NCBI RefSeq assembly: GCF_002920615.1
Contig: NZ_PQSU01000059.1
Span: 1-35,190, forward strand
Reading direction: 5' to 3'
Source: Streptomyces sp. Ru62
GTDB lineage: Bacteria; Actinomycetota; Actinomycetes; Streptomycetales; Streptomycetaceae
Length of the DNA stretch: 35,190 nt
The position numbers were made by a program, and so were the translations under genes. Positions 1-6,860 of this stretch are shown piece by piece. Under the pieces are notes generated by a model that saw only the letters and a list, made by a program, of their open reading frames with translations, was not told the origin of the DNA and did no database searches. The stretch's first letter is position 1, and each line of letters opens with the position of its first letter.

Positions 1-134
1 GGGAGAGCCCACCCACGCCCCACGCACCCACCGGGAGAGCCCACCCACATCCCACGCGTTCACCGGGAGTGCCCCACGCCTCACGCACCCACCGGGAGGG
101 CCCACCCACACCACCCCACGCGCTCACCGGGAGT
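1..134. repeat. Degenerate ~32-bp tandem array overlapping a gene 3' end
   Basis: Five copies of a unit built on the core CACCGGGAG followed by (A/T/G)GCCC and a C/A-rich stretch ending CCCACGC. The GGGAG cores begin at 1, 33, 65, 94 and 129, so intervals are 32, 32, 29 and 35 bp. The last copy overlaps the stop codon of the minus-strand monooxygenase (TCA at 124-126), and earlier copies also read TCACCGGGAG or CCACCGGGAG. The array continues off the left edge, so the true copy number is unknown. No protein-coding sense is evident and intervals are not all multiples of three. Confidence 0.85.
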
Positions 135-1410
135 GCCCGCCCCCTCCGTGCCCGTCCGCCGGTGCGTTCGACGTCCGGCGGCGCATCGCCTTCTCCGGGG
201 GGCGCTCCCGGAGGGCGCCGTAGGCGATGAAGTAGGCGGGGACGCGGCGCAGCCACGGGGCGTCGCCGAGCAGGCCCGCGAGGCGCTGGGCCCGCTCCGC
301 GCTGCCCAGGGGCGGCCGGCCGTTCAGGACCGGCGCGATGACCCGGGCGTGGGCGGCCCGCTGGAGCGCCTGGGTGACGACCGTGGTGGGACGGCGGCGG
401 CGCTGCACACCGCGTACGTCACGCAGCCCCACGGTGCCGCGGCCCAGAGGCCCGGCCAGGTGGCGGGCGGTGGCCACGGCGTCCTGCACGGCGAGGTTGA
501 TCCCGATGCCGAAGACCGGGGACATGGCGTGCGCGGCGTCGCCGATGCACAGCAGACCGGGGCGGTGCCAGCGGCGCAGCCGGTCCAGGTGGACGTCGAG
601 GAGCTTGACGTCGTCCCAGGAGCGCAGGGTGTGCGTCCGGTCGGCGATCCAGGGGACGGCATCGGCGAAGGCGGCCAGGAAGCGGTCCAGGCCGGCGGCG
701 CGGAGCTCGGCGTCGGTGCCCTTGGGGATGAGCGCGGCGCACTGCCAGTAGTCACCGCGGTCGATCATCGCGGTGAGGAAGCCCGCACCGGCGCCGCCGA
801 CGAGCCCGCTGGGGTCGCCTTCGCGTCGCGGCAGGCGGAACCACCAGGCGTCCATCGGGCAGGTGAAGTGGTGCAGGCCCAGTTCGGGGAGGGCGCGGGC
901 CAGTGATCCGCGGCCGTCGCAGGCGACGGTGAGGAGGGCGCGCAGTTCGCCAGTGCGGCCCTCGGAGGTGCGGTAGCGCACCCCGGCGACCCGTCCGGAC
1001 TCGACGATGAAGGAGGTGGCCTCCGTGTTCATCCTCAGCTCGAAGGACGGCTCGCGGCGGGCCTGGTCGGCGAGCAGGTCGAGCAGGTCCCACTGGGGCA
1101 CCATCGCCACGTAGTTGTGGGGACCGGGCAGCGCGGAGAGGTCCGCGACGGTGACCGGTGCGCGGCCGGCGCCCAGCGGCAGCTGGACCGTGCGGACCCG
1201 GCGCTGCGGCAGCCGGGCGAACTCCCCGGCCAGACCGAGGTCGTCCAGCAGCGCCAGGGTGGACGGGTGGACCGTGTCGCCGCGGAAGTCGCGCAGGAAG
1301 TCGGCGTGCTTCTCCAGCACGGTCACCGCGATCCCGGCCCGGGCCAGCAGCAGGGCGAGCACCATGCCCGCGGGGCCGCCGCCCACGACACAGCATGTGG
1401 TCTTCTCCAT
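124..1410 (-). CDS. Class A FAD-dependent monooxygenase
   Basis: 428-residue flavoprotein of the PHBH/UbiH-like fold (FAD_binding_3 family), predicted to use NAD(P)H and O2 to hydroxylate an aromatic or polyketide substrate. The N-terminal Rossmann motif GGGPAGMVLALLLARAG is followed by an acidic residue in VLEKH. An R-G-D-T-V-H-P segment lies near residue 43, the DG motif is seen as ACDGRGS near 165, and the GD motif GDAAHAMSPVFGIGINLAVQ near 290 binds the FAD ribityl chain. There is no signal peptide, so it is cytosolic. The start ATG at 1410 has a GAGGAAGG stretch about a dozen bases upstream. A perfect inverted repeat lies 47 bp upstream, but no regulator is adjacent. The arginine-rich tail after residue 330 is more variable than the core. 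Substrate cannot be told from sequence. Confidence 0.9.
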   Translation of the reverse strand: MEKTTCCVVGGGPAGMVLALLLARAGIAVTVLEKHADFLRDFRGDTVHPSTLALLDDLGLAGEFARLPQRRVRTVQLPLGAGRAPVTVADLSALPGPHNYVAMVPQWDLLDLLADQARREPSFELRMNTEATSFIVESGRVAGVRYRTSEGRTGELRALLTVACDGRGSLARALPELGLHHFTCPMDAWWFRLPRREGDPSGLVGGAGAGFLTAMIDRGDYWQCAALIPKGTDAELRAAGLDRFLAAFADAVPWIADRTHTLRSWDDVKLLDVHLDRLRRWHRPGLLCIGDAAHAMSPVFGIGINLAVQDAVATARHLAGPLGRGTVGLRDVRGVQRRRRPTTVVTQALQRAAHARVIAPVLNGRPPLGSAERAQRLAGLLGDAPWLRRVPAYFIAYGALRERPPEKAMRRRTSNAPADGHGGGGHSR

Positions 1411-1456
1411 GGCGGTTCTGCCCTTCCTCGTCGAGAGCAGTGCTTCGTCACCAGTA

Positions 1457-1474
1457 ATTCATCACACGATGAAT
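1457..1474. promoter_or_regulatory. Perfect inverted repeat, candidate operator
   Basis: ATTCATC-ACAC-GATGAAT: 7-bp perfect arms with a 4-bp centre, AT-rich in a GC-rich background. It lies 47 bp upstream of the monooxygenase start on the minus strand and about 108 bp upstream of the DUF1360 gene on the plus strand. The size and symmetry suit a MarR-, PadR- or TetR-type dimer. No such regulator is next to it, so it would be bound by a factor encoded elsewhere. Confidence 0.6.
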
Positions 1475-1581
1475 AGGATATCCCCCGCGGACCGGACCGT
1501 CACGTGTCGCCGGGGTGGACGGGGGAACTCGTTGCGCGCCCTGAGCAGGGCTTCAGGCACACCGGGACACTGGGAGGTCTC

Positions 1582-2073
1582 ATGGCCACGGACGCCGCAC
1601 GCTACGACGACCAGGGCGAGGTCCCCCTGGGAGGCTATGCCACCCTCGCCTCCGTGTTCCTGGCGGGCACCGGTACCTTCGCGCTGCTGGCCCGGCGCCG
1701 GGGCGTCCGTCTGCCGCAGCAGGTGCCGCCCTGGGATGTCGCGCTGCTGGGCGCCGCGGCGTACAAGACGTCGCGGGTCCTGGCCAAGGACAAGATCACC
1801 AGCTTTCTGCGGGCGCCGTTCACCCACCGCGCGGACCAGGGCGAGGCGAGCGAGGTCATGGACGAGCCCCGCGGCGACGGGCTCCGGCGGGCGGTCGGCG
1901 ACCTGGTGTCCTGCCCGTTCTGCGTCGCCGCCTGGGCCACCGGGGCCCTGGTGTGCTCCTACGCGGCGGCACCCCGCTTCACCCGGCTGGTGTGCGGGGG
2001 CTTCGGCGCGCTGACCGTGGCGGACTGGCTGCAGTACGCGTGGACGTGGACCCAGCAGGCCACCGAGAGCTGA
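1582..2073 (+). CDS. DUF1360 family membrane-associated protein
   Basis: 163 residues. The start ATG at 1582 is preceded by GGGAGG at 1572-1577, which decides against an upstream in-frame start near 1504. The protein has a hydrophobic segment near residues 15-35 and another near 115-155. Between them lies the family signature: a YKTSRVLAKDKITSFLRAPF stretch (K-x-T-R-x-x-x-K-D-x-x-T/S) and then SCPFCVAAW with paired cysteines. This matches DUF1360, small actinobacterial and Bacillus membrane proteins (related to YqhG/SpoVAs-cluster proteins) with no assigned reaction. It stands alone between a divergent monooxygenase and a same-strand DUF2267 gene 122 bp downstream. Family assignment is from memory of the motif; function is unknown. 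Confidence 0.8.
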   Translation: MATDAARYDDQGEVPLGGYATLASVFLAGTGTFALLARRRGVRLPQQVPPWDVALLGAAAYKTSRVLAKDKITSFLRAPFTHRADQGEASEVMDEPRGDGLRRAVGDLVSCPFCVAAWATGALVCSYAAAPRFTRLVCGGFGALTVADWLQYAWTWTQQATES

Positions 2074-2195
2074 GGCCGGGCCGCGGCGGTGCCGGCGGTT
2101 CGTGGTCCGGCGGGTGCGGGGTACTCGTCCGGTGCCGCTACGCCGGGGGACGGGCGGGCGTACCGTCGGCACTTCGTGCGGAAGGGACCGGTCTC

Positions 2196-2630
2196 ATGCG
2201 GCACGACGAGATGATCGGAAAGGTGCAGGCGCTGGCCCAGCTGCCCGACCGGGGGACGGCCGAGCGGGCCGCCCACGCGGTCGTGGCCACGCTGGCGGAA
2301 CGGCTGCCGGCCGGGCTGGCCCGGCATGTGGCCGCCCAGCTCCCACCGGACATGGCGGCGGCCATGCGGGAGGCGGCCGACGCGTCCGCCGGGCCGGACT
2401 CCGGGACGGCGGCCGAGCGGTTCGGGCTGACGGCGTTCGCCGGCCGCATCGCCGTCCGGGCCGGCACCGACGAGGAGACGGCCCTGCGGGAGGCCGCCGC
2501 CGTGCTGGAGGTGCTGGACGCCGCCCTCGCCCCGGAGCTGACCGAGCGGATGGACGGGGCACTGCCGGCTGACATCCGCGAACTGCTGCCGGTGGAGCGC
2601 GCGGTCCAGGACACGGGGAGGTCGGACTGA
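2196..2630 (+). CDS. DUF2267 domain protein
   Basis: 144 residues, almost entirely alpha-helical and acidic. The start ATG at 2196 follows a GAAGGGA ribosome-binding site at 2181-2187. Two homologous halves are visible: residues 1-70 contain ERAAHAVVATLAERLPAGLARHVAAQLP, and residues 80-140 contain EEAALREA-like and LDAALAPELTERMDGALPADIRELL. This two-fold pattern, with the L-P-x-D motif at the end of each half, is typical of DUF2267 proteins, which occur singly or in tandem in Streptomyces stress-related loci. No membrane segment or signal peptide. Function is not known. A short tandem repeat array lies about 75 bp downstream of its stop. Confidence 0.8.
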   Translation: MRHDEMIGKVQALAQLPDRGTAERAAHAVVATLAERLPAGLARHVAAQLPPDMAAAMREAADASAGPDSGTAAERFGLTAFAGRIAVRAGTDEETALREAAAVLEVLDAALAPELTERMDGALPADIRELLPVERAVQDTGRSD

Positions 2631-2950
2631 CGGCGGGGACACAGGCCGACAGGGCATTTGGGCAAGCCTGACCCGCCGGCAGCCGGGGGTGACGGGGGGG
2701 GCGGCTCACGACGGACCGTGGCTGACGGAGAGACGGCCCACGCGGGACCATGACTGACGGGGAGACGGCTCACAAGAGGCCGGGCTCACAGCCGTCAGGA
2801 CGGCGCCGGACGGCGGGTGTCCCGGGCGGGGTGCGCCGCACCGCGGGGCCGTACGGCGTGACCGGAATACGCGGGGCTGGTTCAATTCGTGTGCAAGCGC
2901 CCACCGGGGGCAGGCGTAGCAGTGACGCCCCCCACCCGAAAAGGTGCTCC
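2631..2950. other. 320-bp gap: repeat array and 5' region of ANTAR gene
   Basis: No convincing gene. An in-frame extension of the following ANTAR gene back to 2750 exists but lacks a good ribosome-binding site and has low-complexity Arg/Gly/Pro sequence. The gap holds the 32-bp repeat described separately. The relatively AT-rich patch TTCAATTCG around 2881-2889 is the most likely place for the ANTAR gene promoter, but I cannot fit clear -35 and -10 boxes. Confidence 0.5.
2705..2773. repeat. 32-bp imperfect tandem repeat downstream of DUF2267 gene
   Basis: CTGACGGAGAGACGGCCCAC at 2722 recurs as CTGACGGGGAGACGGCTCAC at 2754 (18 of 20 identical, period 32). The second half of the unit, CTCACGACGGACCGTGG at 2705, matches CCCACGCGGGACCATGA at 2737 at 12 of 17 positions with the same period. 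The CTGACGG core also occurs at the stop codon of the DUF2267 gene (2627-2633), so the array may derive from that 3' end. Confidence 0.7.
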
Positions 2951-3409
2951 ATGGCCTTCTTCGCCCTCTCCCGGCACCAGCCGCTGGTCCTGCTCTCGGC
3001 CACCGAGCTGGCGTCGGAGTACCACCGGTTGCAGGAAGAGAACGGGCAACTCCAACGCGCCGTCACCTCACACGCCGTGATCGACCAGGCGATCGGTGCC
3101 GTCGTCGTCCTCGGGCGGATAGCCCCGGAGGAGGCCTGGCGTGCCCTGCGGGACGTCTCCCAGCGTACGAACGTCAAGCTGCGCACGGTCGCCGAGCACA
3201 TCCTGGCCTACGCCCAGGGCGGCACGCTTCCCGAACCGGAACGGATCGAGCTCGGGAGGGCGATCGTCCGCTACCGCCGGCGCGAGGAGCCCGCGGTGCT
3301 CGGAGACGACCTGCCCGCGCCGGCGCAAAGTGCCGGGAACGACGGGCCGCCCGGGGCCGCCCCGGCCACCGGTCCCCGGCCTGGTCCGGCCCGTACAGCG
3401 ACGGACTGA
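2951..3409 (+). CDS. Stand-alone ANTAR domain protein
   Basis: 152 residues from the ATG at 2951, which has AAAGGTG just upstream. An N-terminal short coiled-coil (SATELASEYHRLQEENGQLQRAV, residues about 15-36) leads into an ANTAR domain at about 40-95. It shows the typical IDQAIGAVVVLGRIAPEEAWRALRDVSQRTNVKLRTVAEHIL pattern with alanine and aromatic positions in three helices. ANTAR domains bind paired RNA hairpins to prevent transcription termination. Here there is no receiver or GAF sensor ahead of the domain, so control is probably through the coiled coil or a partner. The C-terminal 50 residues are low-complexity Pro/Gly/Arg. A family of such short ANTAR proteins occurs in Streptomyces. 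A second ANTAR domain occurs in this window in the phosphatase at 29269-31680. Confidence 0.85.
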   Translation: MAFFALSRHQPLVLLSATELASEYHRLQEENGQLQRAVTSHAVIDQAIGAVVVLGRIAPEEAWRALRDVSQRTNVKLRTVAEHILAYAQGGTLPEPERIELGRAIVRYRRREEPAVLGDDLPAPAQSAGNDGPPGAAPATGPRPGPARTATD

Positions 3410-3555
3410 GCACCGGGGGCCGCGGGAGCGCGAGCCTTCCCACCCCAGCCCCGGGTGCGTTCGGCGCGCCCCTTCCGTCTCGTGTGCTTACGGTGCTGTG
3501 GAGGTGACCGGCTGTCAGCCGGGGTGCCTCTCAGGGTGCGGAGGAGGTGGGAGCG

Positions 3556-4731
3556 GTGGTGGGCGATGCGCGCCGGCGGGTGGCCCGGCCGAGCGGCGGG
3601 CGCCGGGCCGGGCGCGCGGTGCGGGTCCGCCGGTCGGCGTACTCCGTGCGGCTGCCGTCCGTGACCCGCCCGGTGCCGCCGGTGCCGCCGGCCGAGCGGA
3701 CGGTGCCGTGGCTGCGGATCGCAGCGGCCTACGCCTGGCGGCTGATCCTCGTCGGCATCGTCGTCTACGGCGTCTTCAGCGTCCTCGGCAGCTTCCAGCT
3801 CATCGCCGTCGCGCTGTTCCTCGCACTGGTGGTCACGTCCGTACTGCACCCGCTGACCGATCTGCTGAGCCGGTTTCTGCCCAGGCCGCTGAGCGTGGCG
3901 ATCGCACTGGTGGGCAGTCTCGTGCTGCTGCTGGGCCTGCTCGCGCTGGTGGGCAGCGCGGTGGCGAGTGAGTCCGCCCGGCTGGCGGGTGAGTTCCGGG
4001 GCGGTGTCCACCGCATCGAGGAGTGGTTGCGGCGACCGCCGTTCCGGCTCAGTGCCGACGCCCTCGCCGGGCTCCAGCGTCAGGTGACGCACTACCTCTC
4101 CACGCACCGGGCGGCTCTGCTCAGCAGCGCGGTCAGCGAACTGGGCCGGGTGGTCGAGCTGGTCACCGGTGCCGCGCTCGCGCTGTTCGCCTCGGTCTTC
4201 TTCCTGCACTCGGGCGAGCACCTGTGGAGCTGGGCGCGGGACCAGTTGCTGCCGAGCGGTGCCCGCCCGGTGTGGGACCGGGCGGGGCGGGCGGCCTGGC
4301 GGACCTTCGCCGGATACACGCGCGGCATCATCATCGTGGCCGCCACCAACGCCGTCCTGGTGGGAGTGGTCCTGCTGGCGCTGCGGGTACCGCTCGCGCT
4401 GCCGCTGACCCTGCTGGAGTTCTTCGCGGCGTTCGTGCCGCTGGTGGGCTCACCGGTGGCGCTGGGGGTCGCCACGGTCGTCGCGCTCGCCGGGCGGGGT
4501 CCGCTGACGGCGGTCGGCGTGCTGGTGCTGATCGTGGTGATCGGCCAGTTGGAGGGGCATGTGCTGCATCCGCTGGTGATGAGCTGGGCGGTGCGGCTGC
4601 ATCCGCTCGTCGTGGCCGTGTCGGTCATCGCGGGCAGCATCGTCGCCGGGGTGATCGGCGCTGTCGTCGCGGTCCCGCTGGTCTCGGTCGTCTGGGCGGT
4701 CCTGCGGGCACTGCGCGCGGTGCCCCCGTGA
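3556..4731 (+). CDS. AI-2E family transporter (UPF0118 permease)
   Basis: About 391 residues; integral membrane protein of the AI-2E transporter/TqsA-YdiK superfamily, whose members export small signals or act as Na+/H+ antiporters. After a basic N-terminal tail of about 45 residues come paired helices (WRLILVGIVVYGVF, IAVALFLALVVTSVL), then IALVGSLVLLLGLLALVG. An amphipathic periplasmic-type segment with EEWLRRPPF follows, and then four or five C-terminal helices including the conserved FFAAFVPLVGSP and GQLEGHVLHPLVMSWAVRLHPLVV motif, which is the family signature. Two adjacent GTGs at 3556 and 3559 sit 9-12 bases after GGAGG (3542-3546). An in-frame GTG at 3547 overlaps that site and is less likely. 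It is convergent with the TetR gene, with tandem repeats between. Substrate unknown. Confidence 0.85.
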   Translation: MVGDARRRVARPSGGRRAGRAVRVRRSAYSVRLPSVTRPVPPVPPAERTVPWLRIAAAYAWRLILVGIVVYGVFSVLGSFQLIAVALFLALVVTSVLHPLTDLLSRFLPRPLSVAIALVGSLVLLLGLLALVGSAVASESARLAGEFRGGVHRIEEWLRRPPFRLSADALAGLQRQVTHYLSTHRAALLSSAVSELGRVVELVTGAALALFASVFFLHSGEHLWSWARDQLLPSGARPVWDRAGRAAWRTFAGYTRGIIIVAATNAVLVGVVLLALRVPLALPLTLLEFFAAFVPLVGSPVALGVATVVALAGRGPLTAVGVLVLIVVIGQLEGHVLHPLVMSWAVRLHPLVVAVSVIAGSIVAGVIGAVVAVPLVSVVWAVLRALRAVPP

Positions 4732-4790
4732 CGGAACACGCGCCGGGTGCCGAGGAGGCCGGGGGCCGCGATCGTGAGGAGCCGTCGTCG

Positions 4791-5023
4791 TACGGATCAG
4801 CGCAGCGCGGCCGCGACCAAGCCGCGGGTCTCCGCACGGCGGACGCTGAGGGGACCGGCCCCGTCACCCCGGGGAGCCGTCCCCGTACGGATCAGCGCAG
4901 CGCGGCCGCGACCAAGCCGCGGGTCTCCGCACGGCGGACGCTGAGGGGACCGGCCCCGTCACCCCGGGGAGCCGTCCCCGTACGGATCAGCGCAGCGCGG
5001 CCGCGACCAGGCCGCTGATCTCC
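4791..5023. repeat. 95-bp tandem repeat derived from the tetR 3' end
   Basis: Two identical 95-bp units, 4791-4885 and 4886-4980, each starting TACGGATCAGCGCAGCGCGG, are followed by a third partial copy at 4981-5023. The third copy is the real 3' end of the TetR gene (3 mismatches in the first 43 bases, then divergence). Each full unit therefore encodes, on the minus strand, the last eight residues GLVAAALR and the stop codon of the regulator. Units also contain GGGGA-GCCG-TCCCC and GGGGACCGGCCCC, which could fold as small hairpins. The bases before unit 1 (GAGGAGCCGTCGTCG) resemble the end of each unit, so an older decayed copy may precede it. Confidence 0.95.
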
Positions 5024-5544
5024 TCCTCCCGCACGCTCCCACCGTGCACCAGGCGGTCGAAGACCAGACCGTCCACGCAGGTCAGCAGGGTCACCGTGCG
5101 CTCCTCCGGGTCCGCGACGCCCTGCGCGGCGAGGAACGCGCGCACGATCCGCCGTCCCTGGTTCTCGCGCGGCACGAGGATCTCGCGCAGTTCGGGGTGG
5201 TGTGCGCTCTCGACGGCGCAGGCGAAGCGGGCGAGGGACCGCCGACGCCCCTCGCCGGTGAGCCGTACCGCGACCAGCGCGGCGATGCCCGCCGTCAGTT
5301 CGTCGGCGGTCCGCGGTACGGGCGTGGCGGCGCCCCTCTCCTCCAGCTCCGCCTGGTCCAGTGCCACCAGCCGCCGGACCAGTGCGGTGAGGAGGGCCTG
5401 CCGGGTGCGGTAGTACGCGGAGGTGGTGCCCGGCGGCAGCCGGGCAGCGCGGTCCACGGCGCGGTGCGTCAGCCCGCGCATGCCGCTGTCGGCGAGCACG
5501 GTGATCGCCGTGTCGGCGAGGAGGGTACGTCGGTCTGTGGCCAC
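4987..5544 (-). CDS. TetR/AcrR family transcriptional repressor
   Basis: 185 residues. The N-terminal helix-turn-helix is at about 8-55: ADTAITVLADSGMRGLTHRAVDRAARLPPGTTSAYYRTRQALL, with the G-x-T-x-x-A-Y-Y/F recognition-helix pattern of TetR proteins. The C-terminal ligand/dimer domain contains the helix RRSLARFACAVESAHHPELREIL and ends EEEISGLVAAALR. It is divergent from the flavin monooxygenase at 5633, and the 88-bp gap holds two matching palindromes. The usual logic is that the repressor blocks both genes until the monooxygenase substrate or a related compound binds. A -10-like TAGAAA at 5551-5556 (minus strand) would place transcription start at or near the ATG, so the message may be leaderless, although a G-rich AGAGGGGG precedes the start. 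Its 3' end is tandemly duplicated downstream. Confidence 0.92.
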   Translation of the reverse strand: MATDRRTLLADTAITVLADSGMRGLTHRAVDRAARLPPGTTSAYYRTRQALLTALVRRLVALDQAELEERGAATPVPRTADELTAGIAALVAVRLTGEGRRRSLARFACAVESAHHPELREILVPRENQGRRIVRAFLAAQGVADPEERTVTLLTCVDGLVFDRLVHGGSVREEEISGLVAAALR

Positions 5545-5564
5545 CCCCTCTTTCTACACCCGCC

Positions 5565-5612
5565 TTCTACAGCCGTAGAACGGCGCGCTAGGGTGCTTCT
5601 ACAGATGTAGAA
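5565..5612. promoter_or_regulatory. Twin TetR operators and divergent promoters
   Basis: Palindrome 1, 5565-5580: TTCTAC-AGCC-GTAGAA. Palindrome 2, 5597-5612: TTCTACA-GA-TGTAGAA. Centres are 32 bp apart (three helical turns), and a further half-site TTCTAC is at 5552-5557. The outer hexamers of palindrome 1 can act as -35 boxes in both directions. On plus, TTCTAC is followed after 18 bp by TAGGGT (5589-5594). On minus, TTCTAC is followed after 18 bp by TAGAAA (5556-5551). Palindrome 2 lies at the expected start of the monooxygenase transcript, so binding would block it. Confidence 0.85.
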
Positions 5613-5632
5613 ACCCACGGGAGGGGGCCGGC

Positions 5633-6790
5633 ATGGGCGGTACGGCGGTGGTGGTCGGGGGCGGCATCGGCGGGCTGGCCGCGGCACTGGGCCTGCGCCG
5701 GATCGGCTGGGAGGTCCGGGTGGTGGAGCGGGCCGCCGTCCTGGCCGACGCGGGCGCCGGGATCTCGCTGCACGCCAACGGGCTGCGCGCGCTGGACGCG
5801 GTGGGCGTCGGCGCGGCGGTCCGGGCGGCGGCGCGCCCGCAGTACACCGGGGGTACGCGCACCCCGGCGGGCCGGTGGCTGTCGCGCATGGACGGCACCC
5901 TGCTGGAGCGCGAGCTGGGCTCCCCCATCGTCGGCATCCCGCGCGCGGCCCTGCACCGCCTGCTGCGCGCGGCGCTGCCCGAGGAGTGCCTGCTCGTCGG
6001 CGCGACCGTGGACACGCTCGACCTCTCGGCCCCCGGCCGGGTGGGCGTGCCGGTCGGGGACGGCGTCCTGGAGGCCGACCTGGTCGTGGCGGCGGACGGG
6101 GTGCACAGCCGGCTGCGCGGGCAGCTGTTCCCGGACCATCCCGGTCCGGTGTACGCCGGTTCGACGGTGCTGCGGGCCCTCACCGAAGGACCGCTGGAGG
6201 TGGCCACCGACTTCGAGCTGACCTGGGGAGCGGGGGCCGAGTTCGGGCACATCGCGTTCACCGACGGCCGCGGCGAGTGGCACGCGGTCCTCAACGCGCC
6301 GCCCGGGGTCCGCCACGCCGACCCGCTCGGCATGCTCCGCCACCGCTTCCGCGGCTGGCACGACCCGGTCCCCGCACTGCTGGCCGCCACCCGGCCCGAG
6401 GCCGTGCTGCACCACGACATCTACGAACTGGCCACGCCGTTGCCGTCGTTCGTGGCGGGACGGGTGGCGCTGCTGGGCGACGCGGCGCACGCCATGACGC
6501 CGCACCTCGGCCAGGGCGCCTGCCAGGCCCTGGAGGACGCCGTCACCCTGGCCGCAGCGCTGGCCGGGGAGGACTCGGTCGGCGCGGCACTGGTCCGGTA
6601 CGACGCCGAGCGCCGCCCCCGCGCCCAGGCGGTCGCCCGCGCCGCCCGGCAGGCCGGCCGGCTGGGCCAGCAGCTGTCCCACCCCCTGGCCGTCGCCCTG
6701 CGCGACACGGGGCTGCGCCTGGCCCCGTCCCGGGCGACGATGCGGGCGATCCTGCGCCACGCCGACTGGACGCCGCCGAGCCTGGGCTGA
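5633..6790 (+). CDS. Class A FAD-dependent monooxygenase (TetR-controlled)
   Basis: 385 residues, ATG at 5633 after GGGAGGGGG. Dinucleotide-binding motif GGGIGGLAAALGLRRIGW at residues 8-25 with VVERA, then an arginine in GIPRAALHRLL near 105, the DG motif VVAADGVHSRLRGQLFP near 150, and the GD motif VALLGDAAHAMTPHLGQGACQALEDA near 280-305. This order and spacing match salicylate hydroxylase/zeaxanthin-epoxidase-like group A monooxygenases, with NAD(P)H as the reductant. No membrane segment. The gene is transcribed alone and divergently from a TetR repressor whose operators flank its promoter, so it is probably induced by its own substrate or a toxic aromatic. It is unrelated in detail to the other monooxygenase at 124-1410 apart from the shared fold. 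Confidence 0.92.
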   Translation: MGGTAVVVGGGIGGLAAALGLRRIGWEVRVVERAAVLADAGAGISLHANGLRALDAVGVGAAVRAAARPQYTGGTRTPAGRWLSRMDGTLLERELGSPIVGIPRAALHRLLRAALPEECLLVGATVDTLDLSAPGRVGVPVGDGVLEADLVVAADGVHSRLRGQLFPDHPGPVYAGSTVLRALTEGPLEVATDFELTWGAGAEFGHIAFTDGRGEWHAVLNAPPGVRHADPLGMLRHRFRGWHDPVPALLAATRPEAVLHHDIYELATPLPSFVAGRVALLGDAAHAMTPHLGQGACQALEDAVTLAAALAGEDSVGAALVRYDAERRPRAQAVARAARQAGRLGQQLSHPLAVALRDTGLRLAPSRATMRAILRHADWTPPSLG

Positions 6791-6860
6791 GGGGGAGCCA
6801 CCTCTCCCCGGTCGGACAGCCGGCGGTCCCGCACGCCCGCCTCGGCACCGGTTCGACCGA

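Noticed and set aside
1..134. CRISPR-like array
   Set aside because: Spacing varies 29-35 bp, there are no unique spacers between conserved repeats, and no cas genes are present. It is a degenerate tandem repeat.
2863..2891. ECF-type promoter GGAAT...CGTG before the ANTAR gene
   Set aside because: The spacer is 20 bp, too long for the usual ECF promoters.
4747..4944. Small plus-strand reading frame in the 95-bp repeat
   Set aside because: The repeat period is not a multiple of three, the sequence is Arg/Pro-rich and there is no ribosome-binding site.
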